64,000 nucleotides of DNA, taken from Chondrus crispus. Taxonomy: Eukaryota > Rhodophyta > Florideophyceae > Gigartinales > Gigartinaceae. The notes below the pieces were generated by a model. It made no database searches. It was given only the letters and a program-made list of their open reading frames with translations, and was not told where the DNA came from. The position numbers and the translations under genes were made by a program. Location of the stretch: assembly GCF_000350225.1 (NCBI RefSeq), contig NW_005178710.1:73763-137762 (forward strand), given 5' to 3'. Below are positions 22,768 through 34,846 of this stretch, piece after piece (the first letter of the stretch is position 1; every line of letters starts with the position of its first letter).

Positions 22768-23090
22768 CCTCCTTTAGGCGAGGGTTCTTCCTCTTCGTTC
22801 AGAAAAGCGTCGGCGTGCCTGAATTTTTCTCCACCTTGCCTGGTCTTTTCGTCCTTCGGTGACGCGGTGATTGGCATCTTCGTGGCCGTCGTCCTCTCTT
22901 GGGGAGCGCCACACGCTCACTCGGGGATCACGAACCTAGATGCGTCGCGTGAAACGAAAACGAACAAAAGCACGAAACAAATAAAACAAGAACAAAACAA
23001 AACAGAACAGTTAAGAAAGTAAAAACGTAGGGTTTTGGTTACGACTCGCGTCTTCTATTCGCGTTTTCACCAACGCGTTCCGTAGGGGGC

Positions 23091-23282
23091 TCATCCTAGT
23101 CTCGCGCATGCGGCTTGCGGTGGGAGGAGTTGTTTCTTCCTCCGAAAATACGTCACCACTGCGCTACTCGGTAATTGTTCAATTGGCTCCCATGTGGCGT
23201 CCTCGCTCGCGTAGCCATACCATTCTACCTTGATAATTAATTTCCTATCTCGATATCCGTGGTCGACTATTTTGTCGATCAC
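23091..23282 (-). pseudogene. Gypsy-1 chromodomain
   Basis: A 50-residue chromodomain: IVDHGYRDRKLIIKVEWYGY then ASEDATWEPIEQL. The aromatic WYGY and TWEP positions are the usual ones. In chromoviruses this tail of integrase guides insertion to marked chromatin. Confidence 0.85.
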
Positions 23283-23422
23283 GTACTCCTGATCTCCGGC
23301 TCCTTCTTCGTGTTCCCTGACAATTCCTTCCCCCTTCTGAAGATCTTCCGACTCGCCCTCTTCTGTCCGGTCTCTTGACTCGCGTGAGTCTTGCGGAGTA
23401 TCCGCTAACTGTCATTCGGTAA

Positions 23423-24964
23423 CTAGCTCTTCGGGGTCCTCTCGCGGAGGCGTGTGTACATGGGGGCTACCCCATTCTCGAAAACATTCCGTCCTTCGTC
23501 TCTCTCTATCCTATCATGGAACTGTAGCGCTTGTGTTAAGCCGGTTGCCGGCGCGAGGTCCATCGGACTCGGGGTTAGTTCTACTCGATCGCGTGAAACG
23601 CGTTCCTCTTGATCTCCAATGGCGATGACAACCGTATGTTGGTCCGACCTTCTAACCTGATAAGGTCCTGTGGCAACTTGTGCAAGCTTGTGTTTCGGTT
23701 CGCTCGCCGTACGTTGCTCCTTCCGGAGGAAAACATACGACCCTGCGGGGATGTCATACTTGGGCTTGCGAAGTCTTGCATCGAAAGTTCGCTGGTACCG
23801 AGCTTGTTCTTTTCGTAGACTCTTATCGGTGGTTCTCATTAAACTTTCCAACCACGACTTCTACTTCAAGTGGTCGGCTCGAGACGAGCTGAAATGTTCC
23901 AATTTCGGCTGTGTTTGGAGCGCGATACTTGTCGGTGCCCGAGCTAATACTAATTCGAACGGGGCAATGTTTGTGGTTCGCTGAACCTGAGTGTTGTAGG
24001 CGAACGTGACCGCGTCGCTAAACAGGTCCCAATCCTTCGGATGTTCTCCGACGTATTTCCGCAGCGCGGAAGTGAGCGTGCGATTAAATCTTTCGACTTG
24101 GCCGTTGGCTTGCGGGTGGTACGTAGTCGTGAAAGCATTGCGTATACCGACAATTCGGCATACGTTCTGAAAGAACCGGGCTGTAAACTGTGTCTCATTG
24201 TCGGACAGTAGCTTGACCGGCGGACCGTACACGAATACCCATTGGTGAGCGAAGGCCTGCGCGATGTTCGCGGCTGATATTTTCTTCAACGGTACGGTCC
24301 GTACAAGTTTTGAATATCGATCGCTGATCACCAGGATGTACCAATTTCCTCGTTTAGTTGTAATTAGCTCACCGAGGATGTCGATGGCTACAAACTCCAG
24401 CGGAGCTTCTGGTGTGAATAGCTTCATTTGTTTCGTGTTTCTTCTCAACTTCACCCTTTCCCACGCGCATGCGGCGCAATTCTTCGCGACTGCGTAGCAG
24501 TCTAGGGCCATTGAAGGCCAATGAAAATGTCTTCTTAATGTCTTGTACAATTTCCTACCTCCCGGATGTCCCGCCAATTTTGCGTAATGGCTTAACCCAA
24601 GGACGCGGTCCCTTAATGATTGTGGTATTACCACTTGTACGAACTCTGCGGCTGTACGGCATAGAGTTCCTTCGAGTTCCTCGCCCTCTGTTGTGAACGT
24701 GCGCGTTTTTCCCGCGTCCATTTCTTCTTTGACTCGGCCGCAGGAGAGGTCGACGGCTTGCTCGCGAAGAAGCTCCTCCGGAGCGATGGCTTGGAATTGA
24801 TCGAGGCGATCAGAGGTGGCCCCCTCCTCAAGAGCGAGGATGTCGTCGACCCGTTCAAAATCTTCTTCGTCGTCTTTTGTAGCGTCGTCCGGTTCGGCCA
24901 TGAAGCATGGAATGTCGCCGTCGATTTCGTCGACTGTTTCACGATCGGTTATCAACCCTGACAA
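23423..24964 (-). pseudogene. Gypsy-1 integrase
   Basis: It has the HHCC zinc domain (LSHYAKLAGHPGG then NCAAC), and the catalytic core with Asp in AIDILG, Asp in LLSDNETQF and Glu in QANGQVERFNR, followed by a C-terminal beta-rich part. Motifs match Ty3/gypsy integrase. Upstream residues are an acidic linker after RNase H. Part of a broken element. Confidence 0.85.
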
Positions 24965-26230
24965 GGCGTCAGCTTGGCTGTTTGCATTTCCTTTCTTGTA
25001 TTTAATTTCGAAGTCAAATTACGAGAGGCGTAGTCTCCATCGGATTAAACGTCCACTAGGGTCCGTTACATTCATCAACCACCTCAACGAGGAGTGGTCG
25101 GTATGCACTATGAAGTGCTCCCCGTATAAATACGGCCTCAAGGTCTGGAGGGCCCAAATGAACGCCAAACATTCTTTTTCGGATACACATTAAATCCTTT
25201 CGGCAGTAGCCAGCGTTCTCGAAAGGAACCCGATGGCTTTATGCTGTGCATCGGGATGCGTTTGAAAACGCGCTGCCCCAATCTGATAATCGCTCGCATC
25301 GCTGTCTACTGAATACGGGAGGTCCTTCCTTGGCAACGCCAGCATCGGCGGTGCAAGAATGGCGTTATTGAGCTTATGGAAAGCTGCCTTGCATGGTTTG
25401 TTGAATTCCGCGATTTGGACCGGTTGTCCCTTCTTCAGCAGTTGGTTTAACGGATGCGCGATTTTCACGTACTGTGGGACAAATCTTCGATACACGTTAC
25501 TCGAGCCGAGAAAGCTCCTCAACTGTGTTTGTGTTTCAGGGTACCTCACTTGTTGCAAGGCCGCGGAGCGGGCGGCGTCGAATTCTAATGTGCCGGGCCG
25601 TACTACATTGCCTAGATACTTGATTCTTTCGACGAAAAATTCGCACTTGCGGAGCTTCAGCTTGACTCCTGCTTTCTCCAGAACTGAGAGGATTTCATCA
25701 ACATGGATCATGTGCTCCTCCCAAGACTTGCTGTAGATAACGATGTCCTCTAAATAGACTAAGCAAGATTTCCAACGGAAAGGTGAGATCAAAATATCCA
25801 TTGGTCTCTGAAACGTCGCTGGCGCATTGGTAAGCCCAAAGAGCATTCTCGCGAATCGATATAAACCGGAATGACATGAAAAGGCCGTCTTGTCACGGCC
25901 ATTCTCTGGAATTGGCATCTGCCAATATCCTGAAATGGCGTCCAACGCCGAAAAAACGTTGGTGTCACCAAGCGAGTCTAAACACTCGTCCATCCTTGGT
26001 AAGAGGTACGTAACCTTAACTGTAACTGCATTCAATTTCTGATAGTCGACGCAGAAGCGGATCGATCTATCCGGTTTCGGAACCAGCAATACGGGCGATG
26101 CCCACTCTAATTGTGCCGGCTCAAAAACTCCTGCTGCCAACATTTTCTGCACCTCCAATTCTTCAATCTCTCGGGCCTTCGGTCCGGCCCGGTACGGAGC
26201 TTGCGCGATGGGGCGAGTCTCTGGAGTCAA
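24965..26230 (-). pseudogene. Gypsy-1 reverse transcriptase and RNase H
   Basis: The RT part shows RFCVDYQKLNAVTV, a MPFGLTNAPATFQR-like segment (MLFGLTNAPATFQR) and the palm region before the RNase H start (SVDSDASDYQIGA). RNase H continues towards 24990. Order and motifs are those of Ty3/gypsy pol. Part of a broken element. Confidence 0.85.
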
Positions 26231-26782
26231 CTCTATGCGATGGAACGTGGTGTGGATCTCTCCAAGAGTCCCGTCCTACATGCGTGAGTACTTCTTCAAC
26301 ATCTGACGGAATCTTTCGCGCAGCCGGTTTCACACGTGGCTCAGGTCGTGTTCCTCCACGTTCGGCGGTGGGGGCTCGATCTGTCGCTCCAGCTTCGTAG
26401 ATACCGTCGCGGAGAGCTCGCCCGACGGTTCCTCCAGCTAGTCCTCCCGTTCTTGTCCCGACGATGTACTTCTTCTGGCGCCCTTAGGCGGCGAGGTAGA
26501 ATTAATAAAAAGTTCTTCTGTCCTCCCTTGAACTCCAAGCACTTCTCCAATTGTAGTCTTGCTTTCTAACACAGCCCTTGGGTGGGGTAGAAGCCCTGCT
26601 ACCACTTGAATCTTCTGAACCCTGACAGGATACGGTCTAAAGTTCGCCATTAATAACCGAAATGGCCCGTCAGGCTCCACTTGAGCCACCCCGTTTGAAC
26701 TCACCAACCCATGCTTGTCGTACAGAGGCGAGTAGGGCTGGATCATGACGAGACGGTTTCTTTTTGAAACACATTGGACTAC

Positions 26783-27403
26783 TTATTGCGTCCCTGGTTC
26801 AATCGTCGTAGCCTTAGGTACTTTCACGTTTGGGGATATTCTTTCCCCTTTTCCATCTTCCTCGTCCTCTCCCTGAATGAGAGTCCGTTTCCCTTTTCTC
26901 GGCGAGAATTTCCGCACAATCGGAACCTCCGAAAAATCCACCAACTCCACCTTCCTCCTCCTCCGAGGAAGGTGGAGTTGGTGGATTTTCGCTTCTACGA
27001 ACCGATCACAGTAGTCCGCGCCTAGAATTTGCGGCACGGCGAGTTTCTCGCATACTATAAATTCGGCTGTAGCCACAAAACGTCCAAGCCTCACAGGCAT
27101 CTTGATCGTACCAACGGTGCGAAGCGGCCTGCTATTTCCATCGCTGATGTTCTGCATGGGTCCAAAGGAGACCAGAGTTTTCAGACCGGCGGGAAGTTCC
27201 GATTTCCGAATCAGGTTCGGGCCAGCGCCAGTGTCCAACACGGACATTATGCGGCTCATCAACCCGACCGTCGGTCCAATGTCTGCGAAGACCTTATAAG
27301 TGTTCGTCGCAAGGACAAAAAATCTTCTCGGGACACTCCTTTGCGCTTGACCCTGTACCAGGGACGTCGGACTTCTGTCAGCGGGTCGTCCTTGCCTTTG
27401 CAC
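26783..27403 (-). pseudogene. Gypsy-1 aspartic protease
   Basis: It contains SVLDTGAGPNLIR, the active-site loop of retropepsins, and QILGADYCDRF, the typical second motif. Such proteases cut gag-pol. A 25-bp inverted repeat lies in its C-terminal part. Confidence 0.8.
26933..26989. repeat. perfect 25-bp inverted repeat with 7-nt loop
   Basis: Arms 26933-26957 (aaaatccaccaactcc...) and 26965-26989 are exact complements, with ctcctcc between them. It lies in the protease-to-RT linker of Gypsy-1. Confidence 0.9.
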
Positions 27404-27426
27404 AATATTTTCTTGACCTGTACGGG

Positions 27427-29896
27427 TTATGTCGGTTTGTCAACAATTCCCACTACCTCCTCGTCGGAGACTACGTTCCTCTCCAAAATCGGGGATCGGG
27501 ACGAAGTCCGGGACATGGTTCGGCCGACACATGTCCCCCCTTCAAAATTATTTGAGGTTCCCTTCATCAGTTTCCCTGCCGGGGCGGGTTTCTTCTCTCG
27601 TCTGACGATGGCCTTGCGGCCAGCCTTCCTGAATTTTGGTTTCGAACCCTCCCTTGACGAACTCGGCGTGCTCGCGGTTTGCGATTCGAACCATTGCTTC
27701 ACCTTCAGGTAGCTCGTCAACGAAATTCCCAGCCTCTCCATTGGGGACAGTGCCTCATAGTTCCCTAGAACCCGATGCCTGTCTCCGAACGAGAGCAGGC
27801 ACGTGGGCGTCCCGTGCCCCTTCTCATAGAAATGATAGCACATGAGGCCATGGGATCTTCTCAGGGTACGGCGGCCTCGACGGCCCGCGGGCCGGAGACC
27901 TTCCTGGCCACCCCGGTCTCCGGAAATTCGCACCCTTGTCCTCCATTGGAATCCTTAGCACCGACGTGTGGCCGCGCCCCTGAAATGCCAACACGAGATC
28001 CGTGGCCTCCGTATACGAATCGTCCGTATACGTGCGCGTCGATAGTTTTGACGCGTCGCCCGAACCGTCTTCTCCGTATCTATTTCCATCCGATGTTCAA
28101 ATAATATCGCCTTCGGCGATAAACGCGATTCCATAATTAGTTCCGTCCTGGCTCGAATAACTTCGTTCTTCTGACTCAGAAAGTGACTCGGCCAGATTGG
28201 ACGCAAAGTTTTCTGGATAGGGGCCCAACCTTGCGGTTGGCTCCCGTCCGCAGCGATGGTGGTGCTTGTATCGTCACCCTTTTGGTCTTTTTTCCCTTGA
28301 GCGGCTCGCTGACCCGTGGGCCTTTGCGTAGTTAACCAATCTTAGGAAGTACACGTCCCTGTTATCCTGTCGATATTGGGACACCATCGGCTTGATACTT
28401 GCGTCGAGCCCTTCGATGAACATCTTCATCTGCGCTTCCATGGAATAAGCATTCCCGCAACGATTGCTCGCGTCTGTCAGACGAATGTAGATTTCCATCT
28501 CGTCTTCAGACGGTCGCTGTTGGACTTCTCGCCATGCAAGTACGGGTTGGCGAATCGCTTCGTCAGTGGCGAAACTTCGTAGTAGCCACTGTACAGCCTC
28601 CGGCCAGACGGAAACCTTCCCATGATGGGACCCGGCCGTCTGTGACACAGAATTGTACTGTCTCAAGGCGATGCCACCAAGAAATTCGAGTAACAAGCGA
28701 GTAGCTTGCCCCTCATTCACTTCTTGTGTGTCGATTTCTTGAACAAACTTAGCCAAAAATCCAAGACAAGGACTCCTTTTTCACCAGTAAAGGTGTTGTC
28801 CATCTTCACCTTCGGTGGTATCTCTCTCCTGATTTTTCGCACGGCGGTCCGCCTGGAGCTCGACAAATATGTCTGCAGGGTCCTTAGACGGTACTTCCGA
28901 TACAATCACAGTTCCTTCAAGAGGTTGTTTATCGGATTCAGTTCCTCCAAGACCTCCCAACGCGGCCCATGTCACTCAGCGACATATTCTGGCTCAGCGT
29001 CCTTGTCTCTCCTCGAGGCCGACGACGTGACCCCGCCTCTCCTGAAGGAAAGTATCCTACTTGACTAGATTCCACTTCCTTTCCCTGAACGACGTTCGGA
29101 ATCGCCCGAATGGTTCGACGATCCGTCGTCACCATCTCCGGAGGGACCATTTGACTCTGACCTTGAGTCTCGGTCCTCCCGGTCGTCACTACAGTGACTC
29201 TTGATCCTGCTTCACTTGTCCTTCTTTGAACGCGTCGACTTAAACCTCTGCTGTTGAGCGGGCTTGTCCTTCTTCGACCGACGGTCGCCCTCTCCACCCG
29301 AAGGGAACGGCTCGTGATCCGGTTTCTGATGCGCTTGGCCGGTGGCCTGCTCTGGATTCTGGAGACGTTGAGCGGCGCAATCGAACTTGTCATCGATGCT
29401 GGGTCTAGATTTGCCGAGGGACTCCAAAGCTTGATTCTCGTCACGCCTTGCGTCCTTGACAGAAAGTTTCAAAGAAGCTAGGCCCTCCGGCTCCGGCCTT
29501 TCGTCGCATCTCCTCGCTCCTTATCGACGAGAACCACGCGAGCCGTCAGCTCTCTCAACACGGTGTGCAACTCAAATGATTGCCACTCTAGTTGCTTCTG
29601 TACGAGGGCTAATTCGGCGCCGAGATTTTTCTGCACCTGTTGGCGAAAATGTCAGTACTCATCTTATGTAACCTGGCGTCAAGATTATCCTTGTGGGCTT
29701 CAATCCCGTCGGGGATTCTTGAACTTCTGGATCTGTAGCCGTATTGGCCAGGCTCCGGGTGCAGGGTCCCCGCGGGATCCTCGAAGCCCTTGCTGATCTT
29801 CTTCTGCTCGCCCCGGGACAGACGACCCTGGGTGCGCCTGTAGATATTGTCCATCACAATAAATGAACACAACACAACCACAAAAAATGAAAACAA
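27427..29896 (-). pseudogene. Gypsy-1 gag
   Basis: The frame starts at an ATG near 29854 (MDNIYRRTQGRL). A gag domain follows at about 28756-28274 (WREVQQRPSEDEMEIYIRLT, FIEGLDASIKPMV, as in Ty3-type gag), and a knuckle-like Cys/His stretch (CYHFYEKGHGTPTC) near 27830. Several frames are used. The middle part is Ser/Arg/Asp-rich. Confidence 0.75.
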
Positions 29897-30611
29897 TATC
29901 TTCGAAACCTAGACGATTTCTATGTCGAGAGACAACTTATGTAGTGCAATGCGCCTGTCAGGCAAACACCAAGTTCCGACGGTCTAACACGACAACATCA
30001 ACAGCACAAAAAACAACTTCCGATGGCACAGCGCTACGGAGCGTCCGACTCTCCCTTTCCCTTTAAGCGAGTTTGCGGCCCGCAGTAGCTTGGATCCCTG
30101 AACCGGGGGGAAAAAGAGAAGGACCCGAGCCGAGATCGTCGTAGAAACTTGTGAAGATGATTGCTCGACGAGTGTGGGGAGGTGCCTAGGTAGGTTACTC
30201 AGAATTACTGGGTTGTGAGGGCAATGCTCGACAAGCGTCATCAACACCTTATACACACGACAAGGTCTTCTACGTTGGCGTCGCAACGCAGCCCGGCGTG
30301 ATGAAGTCACAGTAGCAGAGCTACAACTTCGTGTCGCCCGATAGCAAGGACACCAACACCACGTCGGTCGCATCCAAAACCGATGGCACCGACACTGTCT
30401 TATACGCCAGATAAGCACTTCTAGAGAGACGTCGCCCGATGGCCAAGACAAAAACACCGGTTCGGTCGCAACCAAAAGCTGATGGCATCAACAAATGTAG
30501 AAGAAATAGGCATAGAGTAAGAGAATTAGAGATAGAGATTGAGAAAGACAAAAAATAGAAAAGCTAAATGGATAAGGAAAAGAGGACTCCCGAGGGAAAA
30601 GGGTAACGTAG

Positions 30612-30652
30612 GCTAGAGTAGAAGGAAATTTGACATTACCTTCTACTCTAGC
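30612..30652. repeat. hairpin, 14-bp perfect arms
   Basis: gctagagtagaagg (30612-30625) and ccttctactctagc (30639-30652) with a 13-nt loop; taacgta/tacgtta outside extends the pairing with a gap. Not present in LTR copy B. Confidence 0.9.
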
Positions 30653-30668
30653 ATACGTTATCATTGTT

Positions 30669-30713
30669 CGAAGTCCGTCTTTTACAAGACAGTCTTGTAA
30701 AAGACGGACTTCG
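30669..30713. repeat. near-perfect palindrome, 22-bp arms and 1-nt spacer
   Basis: cgaagtccgtcttttacaag... (30669-30690) and its exact complement (30692-30713) around one A at 30691. LTR copy B has only one arm (near 18006-18020), so the other arm is an addition in copy D. Confidence 0.9.
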
Positions 30714-31416
30714 ACCCAGGTGTTATTGAATCCTGATAACTCGCGTTGCCTTTACTGACTCTTTGGTCAATGGGCTAAGTTATACATCGCCCGGTCGGAG
30801 CCAATACATTAGCTCTCGGCGCTAGATCTTTAATCTAACATAATGTAAGCTAATTAAATGGTATCTAAATTAAAACAAATAAGTAGAAGAATAATGTGCA
30901 ACAATTTGCACACATGTCCCCAAATCCAGACTACTTTGTCAAACCCCATTAATCTCATCTCTTTCACACCCTGTAGACCCCGTTATTGCACTACAAATTC
31001 TATTACAAAACGGAATATCTTCACTCCATAGTAGGCCGTTCACTTGTTCTTGCACGATACGGTACAAGTGGGCGAGCATGAATATGTTACCTGGCCTATA
31101 TTCGCCCATGACACGACTCTAAAACATAGCAAGGGTGACGTACTTCTAGGATTCTGCACGGTCTGTAGAAATTCGATACGAATGCAGGCCATGTCGTGCT
31201 CCCGAAAGCGATCCCTCGGGCCACGAGCACCTCATCTCCCTTATGGAAGAAGTGATAGGATGCAACAACCATCCTCTTCCCCGCTCAAGCTCCTGAGCGA
31301 ATTGCTCGTGGAACAGACCCAGCTAGGAGTTCCAAGAAACGATGGACGTCTGAGGTCATCCAACCCAACCGGAGTTTCGCCTTGCAGATATGAAATGATT
31401 TCTCGACAAGACTCCT

Positions 31417-32651
31417 CTAGATCTTCCGCAGTGTAGGTAGATCTTCCGCATTGTAGACTGGGGTGGTTATGGCCAAGGCAAATTCTCCCTCTTCTAAGCA
31501 AGTAGAGTTGTCTCCGTTCTCGGGCTTAATATGAGAAAGATAGTCAGCTGCACTATTTGCCGATCCGGGACGATAATCCACGGTGAAGTCGCACTCGTCT
31601 AAGAAGTCTAGCCTACGAACCAAACGACCGTGGAAGTCCTTCTTACGAAAGGCGTAACTAAGAGCCTGGTGATCAGTAACCAACTTGAGAGGTGTAGACC
31701 AAAGCACATAAACACGAAATGTCTTCAAAGCAAAGATCACCGCAAGCGCCCCGCGCTCACAAGCGGAGTACTTGCGCTCAGATGTATTCATAGTACGGCT
31801 TGCGTACCGGATGGGATGTATCTTCCCGTCATTCTTCTTTTGAGCCAACGCAGCTCCGACGGAGACCGAAAGCGCATCTGTCTCAACGATGAAGGGTTTC
31901 TCGAAGTCTGGTAAGCCAAGACTGGCGGGGAAGTCAATTTAGTACGTAGTTCATCAAAAATGTCTTGCATTTCTCTGGTCCATTTCAATCTGGCATTTCC
32001 GTATATAGCCGCTTGGAGTACAGCAGCGATTTCGGCAAACTCGTAAATAAGCGACGGTAGTAGCTTGCTAACCCGAGAAAACTCCTATGTTCTGTCGTAG
32101 TGGTCGGGATCGGTGCATTCCGAAATTTTCGACCGTGACCGGGTCAACAACAATACCACTCTTGTTGAAAATACGAACGAGTAACTTGATCTTCGCTTAA
32201 GCGAAGCTACACTTCGTCAACTTAAGCTTGAGGCTGGCCTCATTAATTACACCAAATACTTGTTGCACGTGCGGAAGATGCTCTTCTAGGTTCTTGGAGA
32301 ACACCTCAACGTCATCATGGTACACACGCACAAACGGCACTCTGCGAAAGATTATATCCATCATTCTCTGAAATGTCGCTGCCTCATTTATCAATCCAAA
32401 CGGCATGACTTCCCACGTATACTTCCTTTGGCGACAGACGAAAGTAGTCATTTCTTTGCATGTTGTGCCATCCGAATGTTCCAGGAACCGCTGAACAAAT
32501 GGAGAGAATTGTAGTACGCACTTCCTTCGAATTGGTCAAATGTCTCCTCTATTTTCGGTAAAGGCCATCGGTCTGCCTTCATCTTTGGGTTCAGTGTACG
32601 GTAATCAACACAGAAGCGCGGATTACCATCTTTTTTGGATACGATGACCAC
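31417..32651 (-). pseudogene. Gypsy-2 reverse transcriptase and RNase H
   Basis: RT blocks: NPRFCVDYRTLNPKMK, MPFGLINEAATFQR and YHDDVEVFS at the catalytic site; RNase H: YSACERGALAVIFALK, LVTDHQALSYAF and VDYRPGSANSAADYLS. These are standard Ty3/gypsy motifs in standard order. Part of a broken element. Confidence 0.85.
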
Positions 32652-32693
32652 CGGGAAGGACCATGCCGAACTGGAAGGGGTGATAATTCCTGC

Positions 32694-33668
32694 TTAAAGC
32701 ATTTTGTTGAGCTCTTTCCGCACAATTTCGTTATGCAACGGAGCCATTCTCGTTGCCGAATGGTAGATCGGATTCGTATTGTCTAACGCGAAATGGTGCC
32801 TAGTTGCGACTTCATCGGGCCGAAGGGCGTCAAGAGATATGGAAACAATACTCTTATACATCAATTCAGTCTCGATGATGCTTCGAGCTTCATTGTCGAG
32901 ATGCGCAAGACTCTCCCGAAGAATTCTCACTGCCTCGTTGATGAAATTCGAATCAAGTGAGTCCACTTCACCCACTTCTTTCATCGCTCCGTCCACAGTC
33001 ATGTTAAGCTCGAAAAGGTCCTCTTCAAGGATGGCGACCACATAGTTCTCTTCTTCCGACGAACTTTCTGAGGCGAGCGACTCGAAATCAGAAGTGAAGT
33101 CTTCAATATCAGTCTCCGAATCTGCGACGGTTGGACTTACATGGTCAACCTCCAAAATCTGTTTCACGGTTTTGTTTCCAATCACCATTTTTAGAGACTG
33201 GTGTCCTCGATCGATGCAGGCTTGAAGTTCTTCGAGAGTTGGATACCTAATTAAGATGTCAACTGGGGATCCTCTCATACCTGAGAAGTTCAGTGAAGTG
33301 ACAGTATCGTTTAACGAGAAGGGAACGTCCTCGATGGAGCCCAGGAAGGTTGTCTTTTGTCCATTGGCGACCATAATCTTCGTCGAGGTCGGCTTTGGAG
33401 ACAGAGAGAGCTTAGATGCCACAGACGCATTCATAACATTTGGGATTGATCCTAAGTCTAACCAAGCTCTCAGTTTTGTTCCGTGGACTTGTATTGAACT
33501 ACTTTCAGACGTTTCGGCAAAGTACCGATCGAAGGGGCTACAGGGTGTCCAGGGCGACTGTTGGACAAACGACGGATCTCTTTCTTGGCCTCGTCGCCAT
33601 CTCCACAAATCAGTGGACCGAAAGTCAAACCAGACGAGGCGTTCGCGAGGGAAGAGACCACATCTCAC
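32694..33668 (-). pseudogene. Gypsy-2 protease region and linker to RT
   Basis: A retropepsin-like stretch (RAWLDLGSIPNVM, then KIMVANGQKTTFLGSIE) is followed by an acidic linker and the start of the RT domain (LRPDEVATRHHFALDNTNPI). Part of a broken element. Confidence 0.65.
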
Positions 33669-33994
33669 TTTCCGGAGTGCTCTTGGACGGCATTCTTCTT
33701 ACTCGTCCTCTTCTTTCTTGTTCGACGGCCAGGCTTAGGAGGTTTACGCATGTGGTTCGGGGTCCAGTACTTACGCGGGTTGAGAAGGGACGGGATTGGC
33801 TCATCGCCACCATCCTTTCGCGTCGTGGCCACCGGCTCTCCATCGGCGTTTGTCTTGACCGATACCACTAACTACTCATCAGCGGGGAGTTCGTCGTGCG
33901 TCACGACACTCACCTGATTTCATGCAGAGCCCCCTAGTGTCTACGATACGGCAGCATGGGCTTGAGTCTTCTAAGGAGCGTAGGTGCTACTACC

Positions 33995-34846
33995 TCAACT
34001 TTGTGGACCAATTCTAGCCCAACAGCTTGTTTCCGAATGAATAAACTTTCCGCAACGACAGCAATTCGTGTCCCTATGCGGATTGGCATCGCCTCTATTA
34101 GCGCCATGACGTGGGCGTCCGCAATCTGAAAATGTAAGATGGTGGACTGGGCGGATCGCTGTCGCCTCATCCCTCGAATGATTCTTCTTGATAATGAGAG
34201 AAATATCGGCCAGTCGATCAGCACAAGCGTCAACCTTCGCCTTGAGTGGAGAAACGGGAGCGTTTGACCACATCATGACCTTTTTCGATCCAAATTGACC
34301 TCTCGGCTCGTACATACCTTGAGAGCTCTCTATTGCGTTGTAGTGCGAATTACTAAAGGAGGTCGCCGCTGCTTAAAAGGCGCAGCGACCAGACCAGAAC
34401 TCCATGATCGCATCGAATAGTGCCTTGTAGGTCTTTCCACCCCGATAGATTGCAAACTGGGCCAACTCTAGATGGTACATTACGGCGTTGCGAAGTAATC
34501 CGAACTTCACTACGTCATTGAATCCCGCCTTCTCGTAGAGACGGTCTGAGGTTTGGAGGGACCCCCTGAGATCCTCGAAAGAGGGGCAAGCAGCCATGAC
34601 ATCCCGAATTACATCTTCAGGTGATTCAACCGGGATGAACCGCTCGACCAAGGCATTCTTGACTTTCAGGTACTCGGAGCCATCTGCACTGATATCTTCG
34701 TTCTTGACAAATGCTTGATAGAAGAGGTCGAATGCATCTCCCTGTAGGTAGCGTGCGAGTTCAGATGTCCTTTCTTGGTCCGACTTGCCAGAGGTGGCAA
34801 CCTTCTCGAAGACCAAGAAGAACTTGTGGACGTAGGCCTGCTTCAA
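33995..34846 (-). pseudogene. Gypsy-2 gag with zinc knuckle
   Basis: The gag domain (SELARYLQGDAFDLFYQAF, LVERFIPVESPEDVIRD, LRNAVM...) lies at 34846-34373, and a CX2CX4HX4C knuckle (CRCGKFIHSETSC) near 34060. Part of a broken element. Confidence 0.75.

Larger units (their letters stand above)
22768..30995 (-). mobile_element. Gypsy-1: Ty3/gypsy chromovirus with beta-family 5' LTR
   Basis: Minus-strand element: 5' LTR at 29940-30995, primer-site region just below 29940, gag (about 29850-27430), protease, reverse transcriptase, RNase H, integrase and a C-terminal chromodomain (about 23280-23100). The domain order PR-RT-RH-IN plus chromodomain defines a chromovirus. The 3' end is uncertain: the only other beta LTR (17188-18296) is too different to be its partner from the same insertion. 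The body holds a solo alpha LTR at its left edge. It is broken, with roughly five or more breaks, but the integrase part is still one long frame. Moderately old. Confidence 0.8.
29940..30995 (-). repeat. beta-family LTR copy D, 5' LTR of Gypsy-1 (1,056 bp)
   Basis: In + orientation TGTAGTGCAAT...TTATTGCACTACA, with 10-bp inverted ends. To its left, on the minus strand, lies a gtctctcgac box followed by gag, so it is the 5' LTR. Its right flank (aattc) lies in Gypsy-2, into which it appears inserted. It contains two related units around cgcccgatagc (near 30337) and cgcccgatggc (near 30434), and two strong hairpins. Confidence 0.85.

Noticed and set aside
17188-30995. Reading the two beta LTRs as the pair of one 13.8-kb element
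   Set aside because: About a third of positions differ and outer flanks do not match, while the integrase between them is still a long frame; one old insertion does not fit.
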